The notes below the pieces were generated by a model, which was not told the origin of the DNA, searched no databases, and saw only the letters and a program-made list of their open reading frames with translations. DNA of 64,000 nt from Casuarius casuarius (Eukaryota > Chordata > Aves > Casuariiformes > Casuariidae): positions 3,131,629 to 3,195,628 of the forward strand of contig PTFA01000055.1 in assembly GCA_003342895.1 (NCBI GenBank), in the 5' to 3' direction. Below are positions 1 through 10,765 of this stretch, piece after piece; position 1 is the first letter of the stretch, and every line of letters starts with the position of its first letter. The translations under genes were made by a program, and so were the position numbers.

Positions 1-326
1 CTATTTATCAGAGTTTACCATGCTCAAATAACCTGTTTTTGGAGTGTGGGTTGCCACTTTAGTTTGCTTATTAATGAAAAAGGAGCAGCATATCAATGGC
101 ATTTGTGCAGATGAATCCCTCCACTATGATGAAAGAATTTATCTCACATTCAATGAATGCAATTGTCCTGAGTCAAGTTCTGCTAATCAGAAACTGTAAA
201 CAGCCCAGCTCTGATGAGCAATACTAAGGGGGCGGGGAGAAAGCAGGTAATCAAAAGAATGCTGCTTTGCAAGTGAAGCTCCCATAAGTACGTAGTATGT
301 TTCTGTACAGCTACTCCTGGTCTGCA

Positions 327-344
327 TAAAAATAAATAAATAAA
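327..344. repeat. (AAAT)n microsatellite
   Basis: About four AAAT units, seen directly. The tract is too short to say more. Confidence 0.8.
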
Positions 345-562
345 AGTGACAGTATTTTAGTATTATCATGTAGGAATTGCAAAGCACAATGACTCAGTGG
401 TATGATTAACAAAGTTTTATTCTTGGAGATAAAAATAACATATAGTCACCCAGCAATAAGAAAAACATTTGAAATCAACCTTTTCTTGGTTACATCCGAT
501 ACATCATCATTCGCTTTGGGTCATGTCAGAATCCTCTTACTAGATGAACCTACTCTGGAAGA

Positions 563-582
563 GTAAGTAAGTAAGTAAGTAA
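563..582. repeat. (GTAA)5 microsatellite
   Basis: Five perfect GTAA units. Each unit resembles a 5' splice site on the plus strand, so splice predictors may give false donors here. Confidence 0.9.
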
Positions 583-3092
583 CCTACTCTATCTGAGTAA
601 GAGATCTCAACCTCCTCAATTAGAGGCAGAGCAATAAACTTCCACTTGGAGGCTTTGCTCCACCTTCTCTCTGATAATAAGAGATTTACCAAAGCCGTCT
701 CTGAGAACAGAAGCAGAAACGAAACCAGATGGCGGGAGACTTCTCTCATACACAGTGGTAATGTTAGCACTCTTTTACGGATTACAGTGTTAGCTGCAAT
801 TTGATGCAATGATTTGTAATTCTGTTTTTTTGGCAATGCTAATTGCACCAGCAAAGAAAGCAGAAGATCAGACCATAGCCTCTCAGTATCTGATTCTAGA
901 AGTTTTTGGAGGATTTTCCAAGGGTCCTCCAAAGCATTTTAAAAGGCCTTACTCTCGCAGTGAATACCCAAATTACAGAAATCATGCAGATATTATAACG
1001 CACTGTCTTCCTTCTTATATAGTGTGGTTGCTTTGTTCCTTTAATGCTACTTGCACTTGGGATGGCATGGTGAGATCAGAAAAAAAATCAAATTTGAAAA
1101 TGTATTGTTCAGGGTGTACAAAGATCTCATAATAATGAATAAAAGAGCAAAAGAAAGTGAATAATAATCCTTTTTGATCTAAGCTGCATCCACTAGTGAT
1201 TCATACACTTCCTGTTAGGCAGTCAAAAGGGATGAGTTAAAATGTTAAGTCAGCAGTAAGAAAACACTGTTTTAGACCACCGCTCAGCAATTCAAAAAAA
1301 TTCAACTTTTTTGTGCTTTTGGGGGCTAATTTTCCTCACTCACAAACATGAATCAGTTGTATTAACTAATAATGTTAAGTAGATTAAAAGGGTAGCATAA
1401 TTAATTCAGAGTGACATACAAAACAAATTCCTAAAAATCTGACTATTTCACAGTCTTCCACCTTGGTGAGGCAGCCACTGAGCTAGCTCCTTGCTCGCCT
1501 GCCCCCGAGCACCCTTCTCAGGTTGGGATTGCCAAGCAGAGTGGTGTTGCTGTCTGTTCGGCTGGGTGACAAGGCCTCCTTCTAGCTAGTGCTGATTTTC
1601 TGAAGCAAACCGCTGCTGCTGCTACTCTTCCTACTCCGTCATGGTCTCTTGCACACCTTGCAGGCTGCCCTGTCCCCTCCTTGTCCCAGCCACCTGCCAT
1701 CTCGGCTCCTTGCCCGGTTTGCCGTGCTAGTTTGTTGTTCTACCAAGCTACTACAGTGGCTAGTGGTTTCTGTTATTTCAGCTCTTAACAAGATACAGCT
1801 AATATTGTCTTTCCCTACTGGGGACAGTCTTGCCTTTTTTTTTCCTTCAGATTTTAGAGGATTGTTCAATTGTTTTACCCTCATCTTCCTGTAAGACCAT
1901 GCTATGAGCTGTGCTGTGTAGTTGGAGGAAACGCTCACTCTGGAAGTATGCACGCATGCTTAGTTGGCCTTAACTTCCAAACTTTATCTTTACTGTAAAC
2001 TTTTCTCCTCTTCACTATGCTCCCTGCTTAAAAAACAAACAAACAACTTTCTCACTACAGTGTAACAAGATGTAAAGCAAAAGTGTTTTAGGCTTGCCTA
2101 CTGGTCCCTTTCACTGATGCCTCCTTTTTTCTAGTAGACTTCAGCAGGGAGCTCCCTGTTTAGTACTTTCTGAGTACTTGGAGGTGAGGAATTTTAGGCA
2201 TCAATGCCCAAACTGTATGTGTGAAAATATTCTTGGAACGTCTGGAACGTCTAGACCAGGTTTCTACACTTCCTCATGATCATAAAATTATCTCGACAGA
2301 ATGCTGTGCAAACACAAGACTCCCTTTCATCTGGAAAGAGGAGTCTGGGTTGCTGAACTTTTGGCTGCCAGTTCTGAATCTTTATTTGCAGGCAACTCCA
2401 GAATTTCACTGGTGAGCATTGTAATTGGCAGAAGAACATAGGGGAAACTTGTATCCCTGAACCTATGTTTGATCCAAGTGTTTTCCAGCAGTTTACAATG
2501 AACCACGAGTTCTCAAAGTCCTGCCTAATCTGCAGCAGTACTTTGGGTAGTGATGTTTTACTTTCTTATAGAATTAACACAGCAGGTATTCACTACCACA
2601 TCTAAATTCTGTTGTGGGAGCAGTACAAAGTACAGAAAACTTGTTTTTCTGTGAGTCTCTGTTAAATGTACTTGTAAGGGATGCTAACAGGTAACAGTTC
2701 TGCAGACAGAAAAAAACTAGCCTGATAGTTTGGACAGCTGAAAGTATCATTTTACAGAGAATTGCTTTGACCTTCTTATATTCCTTGGCCCTGGGTTCAA
2801 GTTCAGTACTACTATTGCAACTTTTTCTTAATGAACAGCTCGGTATCTCCTGGAGACTTGAAAGTGTCCTCTGAGCACATATAATATTTGATGAACGAGT
2901 TCTCCTGAACAGCATGCTTTTGCTTTTTTTCTGTGTTGAAGGGCCTTGAGATCTCAAACTGGTAATTTCTTTTACCAGTTCTGGCAAATCTCTTTTACTG
3001 AAACAATGATTTGGAAATAATAATTCAACAAACTGAAGCATGGCTGCTAGGATTGCTTGGCTGTTGCTGTTGTGTTGCATGGGCAGACTTAC

Positions 3093-3154
3093 CTGAGTTA
3101 GCTGCCTTGAATATGGTTTGCAGTTTGCCTGAAGCTATGCAGGACTCATCTGGG
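3093..3154 (-). other. possible 62-bp exon, minus strand
   Basis: On the minus strand this block is preceded by a pyrimidine-rich acceptor ending in TTTCAG and followed by a consensus donor, CAG|GTAAGT. One frame is open across it and would encode about 20 residues including GKLQTIFKAANS. I do not recognise the product. Such short blocks with two good splice sites also arise by chance in 64 kb, and no partner exon in a matching phase was found nearby, so this is a weak call. Confidence 0.15.
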
Positions 3155-6100
3155 CTGAAAGACCTCCCCGGGAGCCCGAGTAAAGAGGTGGTCAGGGCCC
3201 AGAATTCAAGCTAGCCCCGATCTGGTTAATGCAGTTTGACAATGCAATGTGCTCTTGTGTAAGTGGCAAGGAACATGTTTAGCCCTCAAAAAGTAGCCAC
3301 ATAGCCCTTTAGAAAGGTAGTAGGAATTTACACATGTAAGTGAGAGCAGTTGAGCTGCATTACTGGGTGACATCTGCTTTGGGTTTTTCCTCTGCTTGGT
3401 TACCCATGATATTCCATTAAAATTTGTCAGGAGTGTGCACAGGTGGGATGTGAATGGGGAGATGAGCAAATCCGATCTCCCTGATGGAGGTGTGAGTGAG
3501 GCATGCACCCATGTTGGGTTGTGTGGTCAGATGGGTCTTCAGCTGAGAACTGCAGCAGTTATTACTCAGTACCCCTCCTTTTCTGTGTTTTCTACATCTG
3601 CTTCAACTACACAGCAGCAAAGGTGTAGTGTTGTCTTTGTCTTTAAAACTCATCCATTGTCAATGTGCCCAGTGCAGGGCAACAGGAATTTGGACATGGG
3701 TAAGCACAGTGCTCTCTCTAAACCATTGTCTAAGAAATGGAAAGGGGGTTGCCCCTTCTGTGGAAAAGCCTGAGGGTACCCAGGAAGCTTCCTCAGTAAT
3801 GCGCAAGAACTCAGGCTGCAAGCTCAAGTGGGCTTGTTGTGTGCAACAGAAGTAGTCTCCTGGCCATTATTTACATTTGCTGTAGATGTGTGAGGAAGAA
3901 CTCGATACCTTTCGGGTATTGTGGTTTATGCCAGCATTATTCATGTCTTTTCCCAGGCCTTTATAAGCTGGGAAAGTCACCTTGCGTTCAACCAATACTG
4001 GGTGTATCCTGCTTCAGCTATTGTCAAGGAGCCAACATTTCATCACTCGGCACATTGCAGTCACATAATGGAGGCAGGAACTCAGCTGAAATAAAGCAAT
4101 GCTGAGAGCTTGTCAGAAATGTAAATGATATTGCACCTATTGTCAGCTACGTATCCTCCATTGTTCTCGCAGCTGTTTCCCAGCCGAAAAAATGTTGGTG
4201 AGCCTGCATGATGAGACCAGCTTAAGTGCCTGCTTATTGTAACATGCTCTGTCAGGAACAGCTAACTGATCTCATGCTGCAAGCAGCAGAAGTGTGTGGC
4301 AAGGAAAATTGAGTACTGAAACGCAGTGCTTTTAATGAGCAGAGTTGTGGCTGTACAGTTTCCACTGGCTGTGTTGGCATCATGGGGAACGCTGAAAACA
4401 CAGTCTACAGCAGTCCTAGGGGGAAAGGTGGTTCCTCCTGACCCATGCTGAAAGCAAGGCTGTCACTAGCTTTCACTAACTCCGGTCCAGAAGATGAAAG
4501 GGTTGCTCTTCTTGGGAAAGACAGAGAATAGGAAATGAGATGAGAGTCAAGCAAAGAAAAGGTCTAGCCCCAGTAAGTTCAAAAGGAATTTCTGGCTGCA
4601 GTTTGTTTAGCTGTCCTTAAAGAAAGGAAATGCAGAAAAATGTTTTTTTAGAAACAGAGAGTATATATGCATGCATGTCAATATATGTGTTATTGAGAAG
4701 GAGGGGTGAGATGCTGTTTGCAAGCATATTATATTCAGGTACCCTGCTGTAAGTATTTTACTCCATGCCACTAGCATGACATTCTCTTTCGACGCTTGCA
4801 GCCCAGGTCTTTGGGGGTTTGCTCACAAGGACATTGCTTGCTTATGTATGAACCTGGTTAAACCTGACCACAGAAGAGGGCCTAACTCAGAGTTTTTCTT
4901 GTGGGATCTTTGAGATAGTGGAAATGTTTCTTATCCTGAATGCAGAGGGAAGTACATTGAGTAACTTATTGAATAAGTTTTAAAGGGGGATTGCAATATT
5001 TCTTGTTGAAGTTACTGATGTTTTGAGCTATGGTATTTTTAAATCACTTCTAACAACTCAAATTTAAGAAGAAAAATTGCTTTGGAATGGAAAGTGAATA
5101 TTCATCTTGAATTGTCAGAATCATTTGGTTTAATAAATGTAAATCTCATACCAAAGGGTTTATTTTTAAAATTAAAAATTCTTGAATAGCAGGCCCATAA
5201 GCAGTTTATGCTTTGATGAATCCTTGCTTTCCAAAACCAAAAATATTTTGTCAAAAAACATCCAATCTGTTGTACCTGCAAGAACTTCTGCTGTTCACAA
5301 GTACCTCAGGTGCTCGGTCTGTAGCTCACAGAGATGAGGATAAGTCAGTGGGTCATTGCCCCTTGGACAAAGTTGTTTGGCCAGTGGCTCCTAATGCAAA
5401 AGAATTGAGGCCAGTTGGCAAGGAGAGGCAAGGCAGATTCATTTACCAGCTCCCCTTCTTCCTCACATGCTCACACAATGTGAAAAGGACTGCCACTTCT
5501 TTTAATTTCTTTCTCCAAAGCTCTCCTCTTTGTTCTTCTCCAAGTTTCTTTTATGCCATCTCTCTGCTGCTTGGTGTTTCGCTATATCTTAGAAAATCCA
5601 GTTCTAGCTATTTTATCAGGACAACAGCAGTACTGTCAGCTGTAAGTAATGACACCGTGTATGTATGTTGCAGAAATACTGCTCATCACTTTTAGGAGGA
5701 GTTTCCCATGAGGTAATGGCATGAGTCAGCATGGAGGCTGTGCAGCACAGACGCAACGAAACAGTGGTAATTTGCACGAAGATAAGCAAGATCTGTTTTG
5801 TGTCTGTTGTCTTCAACCAGCTCTCAGATCATACCAAGCCCTCTCTGTTTTCTTCAGTAGTTACCTTTGCAGGAGGAATAAAAATGTAGCAATATAGTTA
5901 GGTACTACACATACCTGGAAGAAAATGTAAGGACAGCTGAGGAGATTAGTTAGTTTGTAGGTAGCATTGCCAGACAGTGAGCGCACAGGTCAGGTATTGT
6001 CTATGGAAAGATGCAGGGAGTTTTTATCAACCTTGGTGGAGGTGATATGTCTGTACCTGCTTTGGTAGGTGTCCTGGCTATACGGAAACTCTTTGCTGTA

Positions 6101-7638
6101 AGAAGAATCCTTTTTACGAGAAATACCTCCTTAATCTAGTAGTACAGCGCACAAAAAATGCTGTGTATCAGGTCAGGTGATTTTTCTTTTCCATTTAACT
6201 CCCCTTCACCCTGCTACATGTGAATGGAACAGCTCTCATTTTCTGAGTCCCCTTCCCCTTTGGGACTGGAGGCAGGGGGAGGAAATGCAAGGTTTTGCTT
6301 TCACATCAGGTTGGTATTGGTCTTATTGGTCTCATCCCTTTCCCTTTCACATGGTGTCACAATAAAATATAGCAAGTGTTTCATGACAGCTCTTCCATGC
6401 CATTCATCAACCTAGCAACCATCTCTTTTCTTTCTTTTTATTTTACTCTTAAATCTGAATAGCGCAGCCACAATTCAGACTTTCCTTATTAGCAATACCT
6501 CATTGCAGGTTACTTTGTGATACTGCCAAATCATTTGTTTTGATTTAAAATGCATTCCTATACGTATTTCTAAAACCCTGCCCTGAAATGTGTCACTTAT
6601 CTGTAATTCGTGCTCTAAACCTGTCATCAGAGAACTGCTTTGTGCTACCTGTTTCAGGTATCTCTCTGCCTCCATCTCATCTGCCTTTAATCCATTGAGT
6701 GGGTGTTTGCCTTTGATTGTAAGAATGTTCCCAGATGTATCACCTTTCATTTCCAAGTACCTGGAAGGTGTCTTCCAGTCATTTGACCATTTTACCCATC
6801 CTGTCCAAATTTAAGGTCAGGTCTAGAATAGGAATTTCTGCAATGTTCCCAAAGATGATAATTTTTTGTGGCATTTCTTGACCTGTTAGGACCCCACAGG
6901 ACTGAGAGGGAAATCTCCACCTGCCTGAGGATCAGATACTTAAATCAAATGTCTTAAAGTGTTGCAAAACCCAACTTTTCCCCATCAAAAAAATCACCAT
7001 TTTATGTGTTGGGTGTAGAGTATTTACGGGATTAGAACATTTGGTATACGATAGATGGAAGAAAGGAGGAAAATAACCGCAGCAAACAGTAGCACTAAAC
7101 ACTTTTAGTTAAATATGTCTGAGTTGGGATTCACAGTTTTGGACAACCCCAATACATAGACCTCTTCCTTCTGGTCAAAATGAACCTATTTATCTAATCT
7201 GAATGAAAACTAATGTTATTAATTGAATACAGATGCAGTTTTGTTATATGGTTTATAGTAAAAAGGGAAAGACAAGAATGCCATTTAATTATTTTGAAAA
7301 TGCTATTAAATATTTTTCTCGTTCACACAAGCTGCAAATGTCACAACTGCGTCCTTTCATGACATTTAAAAAATAAACTGTGTTAGTGGATGCAGTGAAG
7401 TTGTCGGTTAGACAGTGATGAGACTTCTTGCTCAATTCTCAGCTGACATTTTGCAGTGTTAAAGACCTTGCTTTGCGCTACAGTTAAACCAAATGTGAAA
7501 GAAAAGCTGCACTGAGCCAGCTGAGTCTGCCAACGGTTAGATTTGTGATTTAGCTACTGAACATGCTTGTACTGAAAAACAAACAAACACACAGCTTATA
7601 AAGAGAAGCAGGGAAGAGTGCATTAAAAAGGTATTTAC
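3155..7638. other. anonymous non-coding sequence
   Basis: No exon, repeat family or regulatory structure could be supported here. An AATAAA hexamer at about 4090 has no recognisable transcript upstream. Open frames such as the plus-strand one at 5213-5695 have mixed composition and no convincing splice borders. Confidence 0.55.
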
Positions 7639-7824
7639 TGAGAACCTGCCCCTCAGCCTCCAATTAAAGTCTGCGTGTTGGGATTTGTTAATCTCCAGTT
7701 CCTGTGTGATGATTTTTTCAAACCGACAGACTAGGGTTTTCTTTTCAAGCTCTTGGGCCTGGATCCTGTGTAGCAAGGTGATTATATTAAAAATCTGATC
7801 AGTAAAGCAAAACTCCATTTGAAC
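7639..7824 (-). CDS. candidate coding exon of unrecognised gene
   Basis: On the minus strand this 186-bp block follows a strong acceptor (GTTCTTTCAG) and ends at a plausible donor, CA|GTAAAT. It is open for 62 whole codons (phase 0 at both ends). The product is charged and helix-like, with segments such as QIFNIITLLHRIQAQELEKK and KIITQELEINK, which suggests a short coiled coil. It is in the same frame as the coding-like block at 7870-7962 just upstream, and a CpG island lies beyond that, as expected for the 5' end of a vertebrate gene. I do not recognise the family. No further downstream exon in the window could be tied to it, so the gene may continue past the left edge, or this may be a relic or retrocopy. 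The residue pattern, splice borders and island are seen; that it is translated is inference. Confidence 0.4.
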
Positions 7825-7869
7825 CTGAAAGAACAAAAAACACGGGTATCTGATTGCAGCTTAAGGCAC

Positions 7870-7962
7870 AGATTCATCAATGGACTCTTTGAACCGTCGC
7901 ATAGTATCAGATATAAGGAATCGCCCATACTCATTAATTTTGGACTTCCATGTTTCATCCAT
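7870..7962 (-). CDS. candidate first coding exon, unrecognised gene
   Basis: Reading the minus strand from an ATG at 7962, 31 codons stay open to 7870. They start MDETWKSKINEYGRF and end RRFKESIDES, a composition (K, E, R and aromatic residues) that looks coding. The next base pair is GT, opening a 45-nt interval (7825-7869) that ends in TTTCAG. Removing it joins this block in frame to the one at 7639-7824; reading straight through instead meets a TAA two codons later. The ATG context is only moderate (T at -3, G at +4), and an in-frame stop lies five codons upstream, which fits a start here. The CpG island at 7980-8345 lies immediately upstream. Function unknown. The block could also begin at a weak acceptor (TTTCGGAG) just before the ATG and be an internal exon. 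Confidence 0.38.
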
Positions 7963-7979
7963 TGACTCCGAAATAGTTT

Positions 7980-8345
7980 ACCGGCAGGAATTAGAGTTCA
8001 CCAGCCCTTTCGGGGCGAGCGCTGTGGCACCGCACACTGTTCCCGCGCGGAGCTCGTGCCCTGGTGACTGCCTCCGCTGCCTCCCTCGAGGCGCCCACCC
8101 AGGCTCTGCGTGCGCCCTGCCCTGCCGCGGGTCCTCCCTGCCCCAGAGGCTCCTTGCAACACCCACCTTTCTTTCCTCTCTGCCACAGGGTCTGCCTGCC
8201 CAACAGCTCACCAAAATAGCTTCACCAAATGTCCCTGCCCTCCGTGCTGTCCCAAGCGAGCATCCCCATCCCCTTCCCTTCCTGGTCATACAGCTCATCC
8301 CTCATCTTTTCCCCGGCAGGAGCCCCGGCTCACCCTTCGTTCCCA
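7980..8345. promoter_or_regulatory. CpG island, probable promoter
   Basis: This is a compact GC-rich block with many CpG dinucleotides, densest at about 8010-8140 (runs such as CCGCGCGGAGCTCG). The flanks are AT-rich and CpG-poor. CpG islands of this size commonly mark promoters in birds and mammals. It sits directly upstream of the minus-strand candidate exons at 7870-7962 and 7639-7824, so it most likely drives transcription leftwards. A rightward transcript is also possible. Open frames seen inside it on both strands reflect its base composition rather than a protein. Confidence 0.55.
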
Positions 8346-10584
8346 GTTCACCGCCGTGGTGTAGCCTCTGTATCTTTCCAGCTCCCTCTCCCTTTATGCC
8401 TTTCATTTTTACCCCTTTCTTTTTGTTTGTCAGCATTTAAAAGGTGTATTGCTGCATGCATTTAAAGGAGAATCTGCTAAAGCTAATGTGGCAGAGGGCA
8501 CTGTTAAACTGGAACGCCGTCACTGTCCGCCCTTTCAGAGGAAGGCTGGCGTGAGAGACAACAGGCACACGCTAGCACGCCCTGTGCTTGCAAGCGGTGG
8601 GAGAAGGACCTGTGCAGCGGGGTTTTGGAGTCAGCTCTGTTAAGCAGATTGCAGCATCCCTTCCGTTAAGATGCGCTAACTTGTGAGAACAGCCGTTCGA
8701 AAAATTATGCAAGTACTTTGAGCTACGTTTTTGCAAATAAAATTGTGGGCAAGTTGTTGTGATTTGCACTGCCCCTGAACTGCAGGCTAGCTCTACCTCA
8801 TGTTTTCCCTTAAAAGAAATGAATGAATGAATGAATTCGGCAGTAGTGTTTAACTTATTATAAAAATGGCAGAGCAAAAAACAAATGAAGGCCATCATTC
8901 CACTGTTTCTTAACCTGTAGAACAACAAAAGGTGGTCCATAAAGTAGCTGCTGAAAGTATAACTAAAATACCACACTCACGCTTTCAATTTTAATCTATT
9001 GTACTTCTTTTAGTGCACTCATTTTATTTGTTTCTTGCACATGAGGAAGCGAGAGAGAGCAAAAAGTGTGAGTGTGATATTAGTATATATTTTATATATT
9101 CATTTATCTCTGTTCTTTCTCACATAAGTAATCAAATGAATAAAGTGAGGGAAAGTGAACATAATAAAATTCAAAGTTAATCCTAATTTTGACAAGCAGC
9201 AGCATGTGCAATTGTTCATTGCTAGCCGTTGATTACTTTCATTGGAAAACTTAGGCTATTTTAAGAGTTAAGAAAAGCTGAGAAACATTGTTTAAATCAT
9301 TGTAAGGGGAGAGTAAAGAGATTTCTTTTGGGATACTGGCTGCAACTGTGCATCCGTATTTAAAAGTTCAAGGAAAGAAGCTTCCACAGCTTTTCTGGTA
9401 AGACAATTCTGCAGCTCATTAGTGCTCATTGAGTCTTTCCTGCTCTTTAGGCCCACCCTTCCTTTATTTTCTTATACTGAGATATTAATTTGTGATAATA
9501 AAGTATAACAGGAACTGGCCATGTTTGCAGCAAGTCAAAATCCTGTGCAACTTTGCATATTACTGTTAATGTTTTCTACTATAACATCTAATAATTCTCA
9601 CTGACTAAATTACATTTTTGTCCTGCTCCATATGGCAGTGCTTTCTTAGGGAAATGAAGTTGCTTTATTTGGCTTGAAATATGAACAAAACCTAAAAGAA
9701 ACCTTTCTCTGAACCTTTCTTTGTCTAAACCTACTTGCATGTATAGTAATTCTGTATAAAGGTCACTTCCAATTTTCTTCACCCTGAAGGCTTCCCAATA
9801 AAACCTCAGAAGATGTCCTGACAAGCTCTGGCTGACATCTCTGCCTCCAGTTTCAAAGCGATGATGACACCATGGTGTTTGCCTCCCTGGGAATCTCACA
9901 AAAACACGAGCACACACAAAGTGAGTCCTCATTCATTAAAACATATGTAGTACAGAGGAGTTTTCCTCTTACCTCCAGATATGATTTCAAAGAACAAAAA
10001 GTGGGGAGGAGAGAAGGCGGCCTTTAATACGTTCTTTTTTATACTAACAATTTCTGTAATACTTTCTTCATGGCAGATCTCAAGTTTCTTAAGATCCTAT
10101 GGACTGTTTAATCACACATACACATATCATCATTTGTTAACTACTTAAAAGTTAGGGGCCTAATATGTAATATGGATATACAAAATTTGTAGATTTGAAT
10201 GCTGTAAAGTATAGCGTGATATCCTGGATGACACAGGTCATGGAATTCTGACATTACTGTCAGGGAGTGAAAGTCATCTGACTTCGCTGGAAATGCACTG
10301 ATCTGTTTCTCAAGCGAATTTGGCCCGAAGCATGGTTTCTCTGCAGAGTGTACAAACCTGTTTACGCCATGTGAATATTCTTTACTCAGAGCCCAGTAGG
10401 AGTAGATGGGTCCTCGTGAGATTGACTACTCCCTGCACCTGCTCTAAGGCAGGATCCAGTGTAACGCAGTCACTGCAGCTCAATGTTCGCCTAACCCACG
10501 GGAAGGGGGAAGACTATACATCTCTGGCGAGAAGGGCTGAAACCATTCCCCTTGGTACAGTGGTCTTGTACCCGGCTCTCCTCA
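8346..10584. other. anonymous non-coding sequence
   Basis: No supported gene. A (GAAT)4 microsatellite lies at 8821-8836. A minus-strand open frame at 9588-9932 has a possible weak exon inside it (about 9741-9892, donor AA|GTAGGT) but no strong acceptor. The remainder is AT-rich. Confidence 0.5.
8821..8836. repeat. (GAAT)4 microsatellite
   Basis: Four perfect tetranucleotide units. Confidence 0.85.
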
Positions 10585-10765
10585 TGCTGGGAAATTTTGT
10601 TCTAATTTCTAACCTAATTTGCCTTGGTGCAGATTATTGCTGATGGCTGCCTGACCAGCCCGTGGTAAATTACGGCACATTTGGTTCTTGTCCTCTTTAG
10701 AACATTTCTTTACATATTTGAGGGCTGCTGTCAGGCCTTCTCTTGGTCTCACTTAGGCTCTCTCC
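10585..10765 (-). mobile_element. old CR1 LINE fragment, antisense
   Basis: The plus strand shows the reverse complement of the 3' untranslated part of CR1, the main avian LINE. Recognisable pieces are the stretch around TTCTAATTTCTAACCTAA, followed by TTTGCCTTGGTGCAGATT, and then a segment near ACATATTTGAGGGCTG that leads into a TTCTCTTGG...TTAGGCTC motif. The order and spacing match the family. The copy is clearly diverged and both ends are ragged, so it is an old, inactive insertion. Confidence 0.65.

Larger units (their letters stand above)
1..3092. other. anonymous non-coding sequence
   Basis: This is AT-rich sequence without a supported gene. It holds a short (AAAT)n tract near 327-344 and five GTAA units at 563-582. 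The stretch at about 1440-1740 is somewhat richer in GC and contains a short CTG run, but shows no convincing exon. A long minus-strand open frame at 2574-3080 is discussed among the rejected items. Confidence 0.6.

Noticed and set aside
2574..3080. 168-codon minus-strand open frame as a terminal exon
   Set aside because: The peptide is plausible in composition, but no donor and no acceptor of matching phase could be paired with it, and the possible exon at 3093-3154 does not join it in frame.
5213..5695. 160-codon plus-strand open frame
   Set aside because: No recognisable motif, no acceptor or donor at its ends, and the frame length is within what chance gives over 64 kb.
7880..8440. 186-codon plus-strand open frame, the longest in the window
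   Set aside because: It spans the CpG island and is antisense to the better-supported minus-strand exons. Composition is dominated by Pro, Ser and Leu from GC-rich sequence, and there is no splice context.
9588..9932. Minus-strand exon around 9741-9892
   Set aside because: The donor is acceptable but the acceptor (TTTTTGTGAG) is weak, and no neighbour exon fits.
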